Assembly (NCBI GenBank): GCA_030044325.1
Contig: JASHWA010000443.1
Location: 1 to 7,133 of the forward strand
Source: Bryobacteraceae bacterium
GTDB taxonomy: Bacteria; Acidobacteriota; Terriglobia; Bryobacterales; Bryobacteraceae
Reading direction: 5' to 3'
DNA length: 7,133 bases
Below, in pieces: positions 4,780 through 7,133 of the stretch. The translations under genes and the position numbers were made by a program. The stretch's first letter is position 1. Every line of letters starts with the position of its first letter. The notes under the pieces are model-generated. The model was not told where the DNA came from. It saw only the letters and a list, made by a program, of their open reading frames with translations, and did no database searches.

Positions 4780-5919
4780 ATGAACTCACGCCGCGAATTC
4801 TTAAGCTTCCTCGCCGCAAGCCCGCTCGCCTTTGGCGCCGATGACGTGATCTCGGATCCCAAACAGGCGCTGGACATCATGGATTTCGAAGAGGCCGCGC
4901 GCCGCAAAATTCCGATCGCCCACTGGGCCTACATGGCGACCGGCGTCGACGACGATGCCACCCTGCACGCCAATCGCGATGGCCTCCTGCGGCTTAAGGT
5001 TCGCCCGCGCCGGCTGGTGGATGTGAGCAAAGTCGATTCGAGCGTCGAATTGTTTGGAACAAAATGGCCGAGTCCTGTTTATATTTCGGCGTGCGGCAGC
5101 CAGAAGGCGTTCCATCCCGACGGCGAGCTCGGCACGGCGCGCGCCGCCAAAGCGAAAAACGCGGCGCAGATGCTCTCGACCGTTTCTTCGACTTCGGTCG
5201 AGGACGTCGCGGCGGCCCTCGGCCGTCCGCCCTGGTACCAGATGTACGCGCCGCGGCAATGGGAAGGCGTCGAAAAAATGGTCGCCCGTGTGGAAGCGGC
5301 GGGATGTACGGTCATGTTCCTGACGGTAGACGTGAATCCCGGGCGCAACACCGAAACCCAGCGGCGGCTGAGCAAAGCCGACACCCGCAATTGCACCGTG
5401 TGCCACGGCTCCGGCGGCCCCGGATCGAACTCGACCAGGCCGATGGTGGCCGGAATCAATGGCGGCATTCTGGGACAGGCGATCACCTGGGATTTCGTCG
5501 ACCGGCTGCGCAAGCTGACCAGGATGAAACTGCTCATCAAGGGTATCGAGACGCATGAGGACGCGCAGCTTGCGGTCGAACACGGCGTCGACGGCATGGT
5601 GGTTTCCAATCACGGCGGCCGCGCCATGGATGCCGATCGCGCAACCATCGACGTGCTTCCCGAAGTGGTCGAGGTGGTGCATGGCCGCGTGCCGGTGCTG
5701 GTCGATGGAGGATTCCGGCGCGGATCGGATGTTTTTAAAGCGCTCGCGCTGGGCGCGACCGCGGTCGGCATCGGCCGCCCTTACTTATGGGGATTGGGAG
5801 CCTTTGGCCAGCCCGGCGTCGAGCGCGTGCTCGATATTTTCCACGCCGAGCTGCTGTTGACCATGCGCCAGTGCGGAACGCGATCCATAGCCGAAATCAC
5901 GCGAGCCTACGTCTCGTAG
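4780..5919 (+). CDS. FMN-dependent alpha-hydroxy-acid dehydrogenase/oxidase with Tat-like leader and CxxCH motif
   Basis: The family (glycolate oxidase, L-lactate dehydrogenase, flavocytochrome b2) oxidises L-2-hydroxy acids to 2-oxo acids using FMN in a TIM barrel. The 379 residues hold all the expected active-site positions. These are Tyr51 (HWAYMATG), Gln154 and Tyr156 (WYQMY), Thr182 and Asp184 (LTVDV), Lys254 (LLIKG), and His278 and Arg281 (SNHGGR). The FMN-phosphate region is DGGFRRGSD (309-317) and GIGRP (330-334). The N-terminus NSRREFLSFLAASPLAFGA fits a twin-arginine leader, which would put the folded flavoprotein in the periplasm. In the variable loop after strand 4 there is CTVCHG, with CxxCH at 205-209, which is not in classical glycolate oxidases and has the form of a c-heme site. 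AGGA at 4766-4769 is an acceptable Shine-Dalgarno. The natural substrate and electron acceptor cannot be assigned from sequence; lactate, glycolate or a larger hydroxy acid are all possible. It is divergent from the coiled-coil gene. Confidence 0.92.
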   Translation: MNSRREFLSFLAASPLAFGADDVISDPKQALDIMDFEEAARRKIPIAHWAYMATGVDDDATLHANRDGLLRLKVRPRRLVDVSKVDSSVELFGTKWPSPVYISACGSQKAFHPDGELGTARAAKAKNAAQMLSTVSSTSVEDVAAALGRPPWYQMYAPRQWEGVEKMVARVEAAGCTVMFLTVDVNPGRNTETQRRLSKADTRNCTVCHGSGGPGSNSTRPMVAGINGGILGQAITWDFVDRLRKLTRMKLLIKGIETHEDAQLAVEHGVDGMVVSNHGGRAMDADRATIDVLPEVVEVVHGRVPVLVDGGFRRGSDVFKALALGATAVGIGRPYLWGLGAFGQPGVERVLDIFHAELLLTMRQCGTRSIAEITRAYVS

Positions 5920-5956
5920 TACTGGAATCGCAATGTCATCGCGCCCGTCATAACTG

Positions 5957-5995
5957 TGTCGCGCCTCACATTCTCAGGCCGGTTGAGGCGCGACA
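5957..5995. terminator. 12-bp perfect inverted repeat between convergent genes
   Basis: TGTCGCGCCTCA (5957-5968) and TGAGGCGCGACA (5984-5995) are exact reverse complements with a 15-nt loop. The repeat lies between the ends of the dehydrogenase gene and the oppositely oriented permease gene. It probably ends transcription from both sides or protects 3' ends. Neither strand shows a T-run directly after the stem, so it is not a textbook intrinsic terminator. The 109-bp gap holds no gene. Confidence 0.55.
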
Positions 5996-6028
5996 GTAAT
6001 GGAGCGCGTTGGTCTGAAGGAAAAATTC

Positions 6029-6913
6029 TTAGGCGGAAGCAGCCGCGGCCGGCGCCGCGCGGCGTTCGACGACCGCCGATCGCAGCATCGCAGCGGCCGT
6101 GTAAACCACCACCACGATCACCAGCCACCGGACCGCGCCGAGCGGCATCTCCCGCACCAGGTACGCCGCAATCAACACTCCCGGAATCCCGCCGAGCGTC
6201 AGCCCCAGCGCCGCTTTCAGGTTGTAGCGCTGCTCGCGAATGAAGCGCATGCTGCCCACCGGCATCAGAAACGCGCAGGATCCCATCATGATCGGGAACG
6301 CGGCCTTGGGATTCATTCCCAGCAGGCTGATCAGGATCATGCACGGCCCGTACAATCCGATGCCCAGCGTCATCAGCGCGCCGAGCATGATGTTCGCGGC
6401 GATCGCCAGCGCCAGCCTCGCGCCCACCAGTCCGAGCGAATCGCCGCCTCCGGGCATCAGCTTCAGCGCCTGAAGCAGAAAAATTCCCGACATCGCCAGC
6501 AGCGCGAATCCCATGCCGACCTGAATCCATCGCCGCGGCCAGCGTGAAACGATCCCCGCTCCGAACCAAGCGCCCGCGACCGAACCTCCGATCATCAGCG
6601 CCAGCGTCTTGACATCCACATCCACCACGGCGATGTAGATGAACGCTTCGACCAGCGTCGGAATCGTGTGCCCGACGTTCAGCGTTCCCGGAATCTGCTC
6701 ATCGCGCACCAGTCCCCATAGCTTGAAGAACGAAGTCGTCGGCGCGAACGATCCGATGCCGAGGGTATCGAAAAAATTGGTGACGAAGCCGACGAAATTG
6801 TCGCGAAATCCCGGCGCGGAACTACGCCGCGGCGCCCGAAAAATGGATGCGACCCACACTGCGATATACGCGGCCGAAAACATGCCCAACGCGACAAACA
6901 GGCCGGTTTTCAT
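6029..6913 (-). CDS. TauE/SafE (TSUP) family membrane permease
   Basis: TSUP proteins move sulfite, sulfonates or organic anions across the inner membrane. The 294-residue product is very hydrophobic, with about eight membrane segments (roughly 4-24, 39-62, 84-97, 103-122, 129-151, 164-199, 205-220, 232-253 and 259-277; one of these may split in two). The family's two-fold internal repeat is visible: TLGIGSFAP at 50-58 and TLGIGLYGP at 182-190. The C-terminus is a short Ala-rich cytoplasmic or periplasmic tail. The ATG at 6913 overlaps the upstream gene's stop as ATGA, and GAGGA (6924-6928) inside that gene is 10 nt upstream, so the two are translationally coupled. The partner enzyme, a fumarylacetoacetate hydrolase family member, hints at a carboxylate substrate rather than sulfite. 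That is inference; the substrate is not readable from sequence. Confidence 0.88.
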   Translation of the reverse strand: MKTGLFVALGMFSAAYIAVWVASIFRAPRRSSAPGFRDNFVGFVTNFFDTLGIGSFAPTTSFFKLWGLVRDEQIPGTLNVGHTIPTLVEAFIYIAVVDVDVKTLALMIGGSVAGAWFGAGIVSRWPRRWIQVGMGFALLAMSGIFLLQALKLMPGGGDSLGLVGARLALAIAANIMLGALMTLGIGLYGPCMILISLLGMNPKAAFPIMMGSCAFLMPVGSMRFIREQRYNLKAALGLTLGGIPGVLIAAYLVREMPLGAVRWLVIVVVVYTAAAMLRSAVVERRAAPAAAASA

Positions 6914-7133
6914 GCGACCGCATTCCTCAGCACGCCGATTTTCTCGATTTCCACTTCCACAATGTCGCCTCGATTCATTCTTTTCGTCGATCCCGGTGTG
7001 CCCGTGTAAATCACGTCGCCCGGCTCAAGCGTGACCCATTGGCTCACGTAGCTCACAATCGCCGGGCAGTCGAACAACAGATCCGACGTTGACTGCTTCT
7101 GCACCGTTTCCCCGTTGATGCGCGTCTCAAGCA
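6910..7133 (-). CDS. Fumarylacetoacetate hydrolase family protein, C-terminal part (5' end beyond right edge)
   Basis: The 73 residues present read LETRINGETVQ, then STSDLLFDCPAIVSYVSQ, then TLEPGDVIYTGTPG and RGDIVEVEIEKIGVLRN. This is the characteristic C-terminal half of the FAH fold; the TLEPGD and TGTPG motifs help form the active-site and metal-binding region in this family. Members hydrolyse, isomerise or decarboxylate dioxo- or oxo-enoate acids (fumarylpyruvate, acylpyruvates, hydroxyheptadienedioate) with Mg2+ or Mn2+. The family's metal ligands mostly lie earlier and are outside the window, so the exact reaction is open. The frame is open to the right edge. The stop TGA overlaps the start of the TSUP gene by 4 nt, making this the upstream member of the operon. 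Confidence 0.88.
   Translation of the reverse strand, partial: LETRINGETVQKQSTSDLLFDCPAIVSYVSQWVTLEPGDVIYTGTPGSTKRMNRGDIVEVEIEKIGVLRNAVA

Noticed and set aside
4801..5682. Minus-strand open frame opposite the hydroxy-acid dehydrogenase
   Set aside because: The plus strand encodes every expected FMN and active-site residue; the antisense is a composition artefact.
6005..6035. Intrinsic terminator for the TSUP gene (GCGG/CCGC stem and TTTTT on the minus strand)
   Set aside because: The stem is only about 4 bp, overlaps the end of the gene, and is well separated from the T-run.

Overview
The window is GC-rich bacterial DNA that fits the Acidobacteriota, most likely the Solibacter/Bryobacter group. 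Three signs support this. There is a secreted protein with a C-terminal domain resembling TIGR03437, a domain first described from Solibacter. The TonB protein begins with an MFEQSLL-type N-terminus and carries long proline and glycine tracts. There is also a small membrane-anchored coiled-coil protein of a type I recall from acidobacterial genomes. The organism call is inference from recalled family features; no search was run.

Layout. Positions 1-587 (minus) hold the N-terminal 195 residues of a TonB-like energy transducer that runs off the left edge. A divergent gap of about 130 bp follows, with a 10-bp palindrome and a palindromic array of a GGGTAGT heptamer. Positions 721-2364 (plus) encode an exported S10 serine carboxypeptidase with a complete Ser-Asp-His triad and a Gln-rich tandem-repeat linker. 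Positions 2528-3468 (plus) hold a secreted TIGR03437-like protein broken by one frameshift near 2820-2845. Positions 3529-4035 (plus) encode a J-domain protein with a winged-helix-like C-terminus. A convergent hairpin region separates it from 4075-4689 (minus), the membrane-anchored coiled-coil protein. Positions 4780-5919 (plus) encode an FMN-dependent alpha-hydroxy-acid dehydrogenase/oxidase with a Tat-like leader and an unexpected CxxCH motif. A 12-bp inverted repeat lies at the next convergent junction. The right end (minus) is a two-gene operon: a fumarylacetoacetate hydrolase family enzyme (C-terminal 73 residues, entering from the right edge) followed by a TauE/SafE-type permease through an ATGA overlap.

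The window is not one pathway. It reads as neighbouring small units: envelope energy transduction and extracellular peptide degradation on the left, a secreted lineage-specific protein and a co-chaperone in the middle, and oxidation or cleavage of small organic acids with a partner transporter on the right. No tRNA, rRNA, CRISPR array or transposase gene was seen.

The points most worth a second look are the CxxCH motif in the flavoenzyme and two leader hairpins, before the 2528 gene and before the J-domain gene, in which upstream sequence pairs with the Shine-Dalgarno. After these come the J-domain/winged-helix fusion, the heptamer palindrome and the frameshift.
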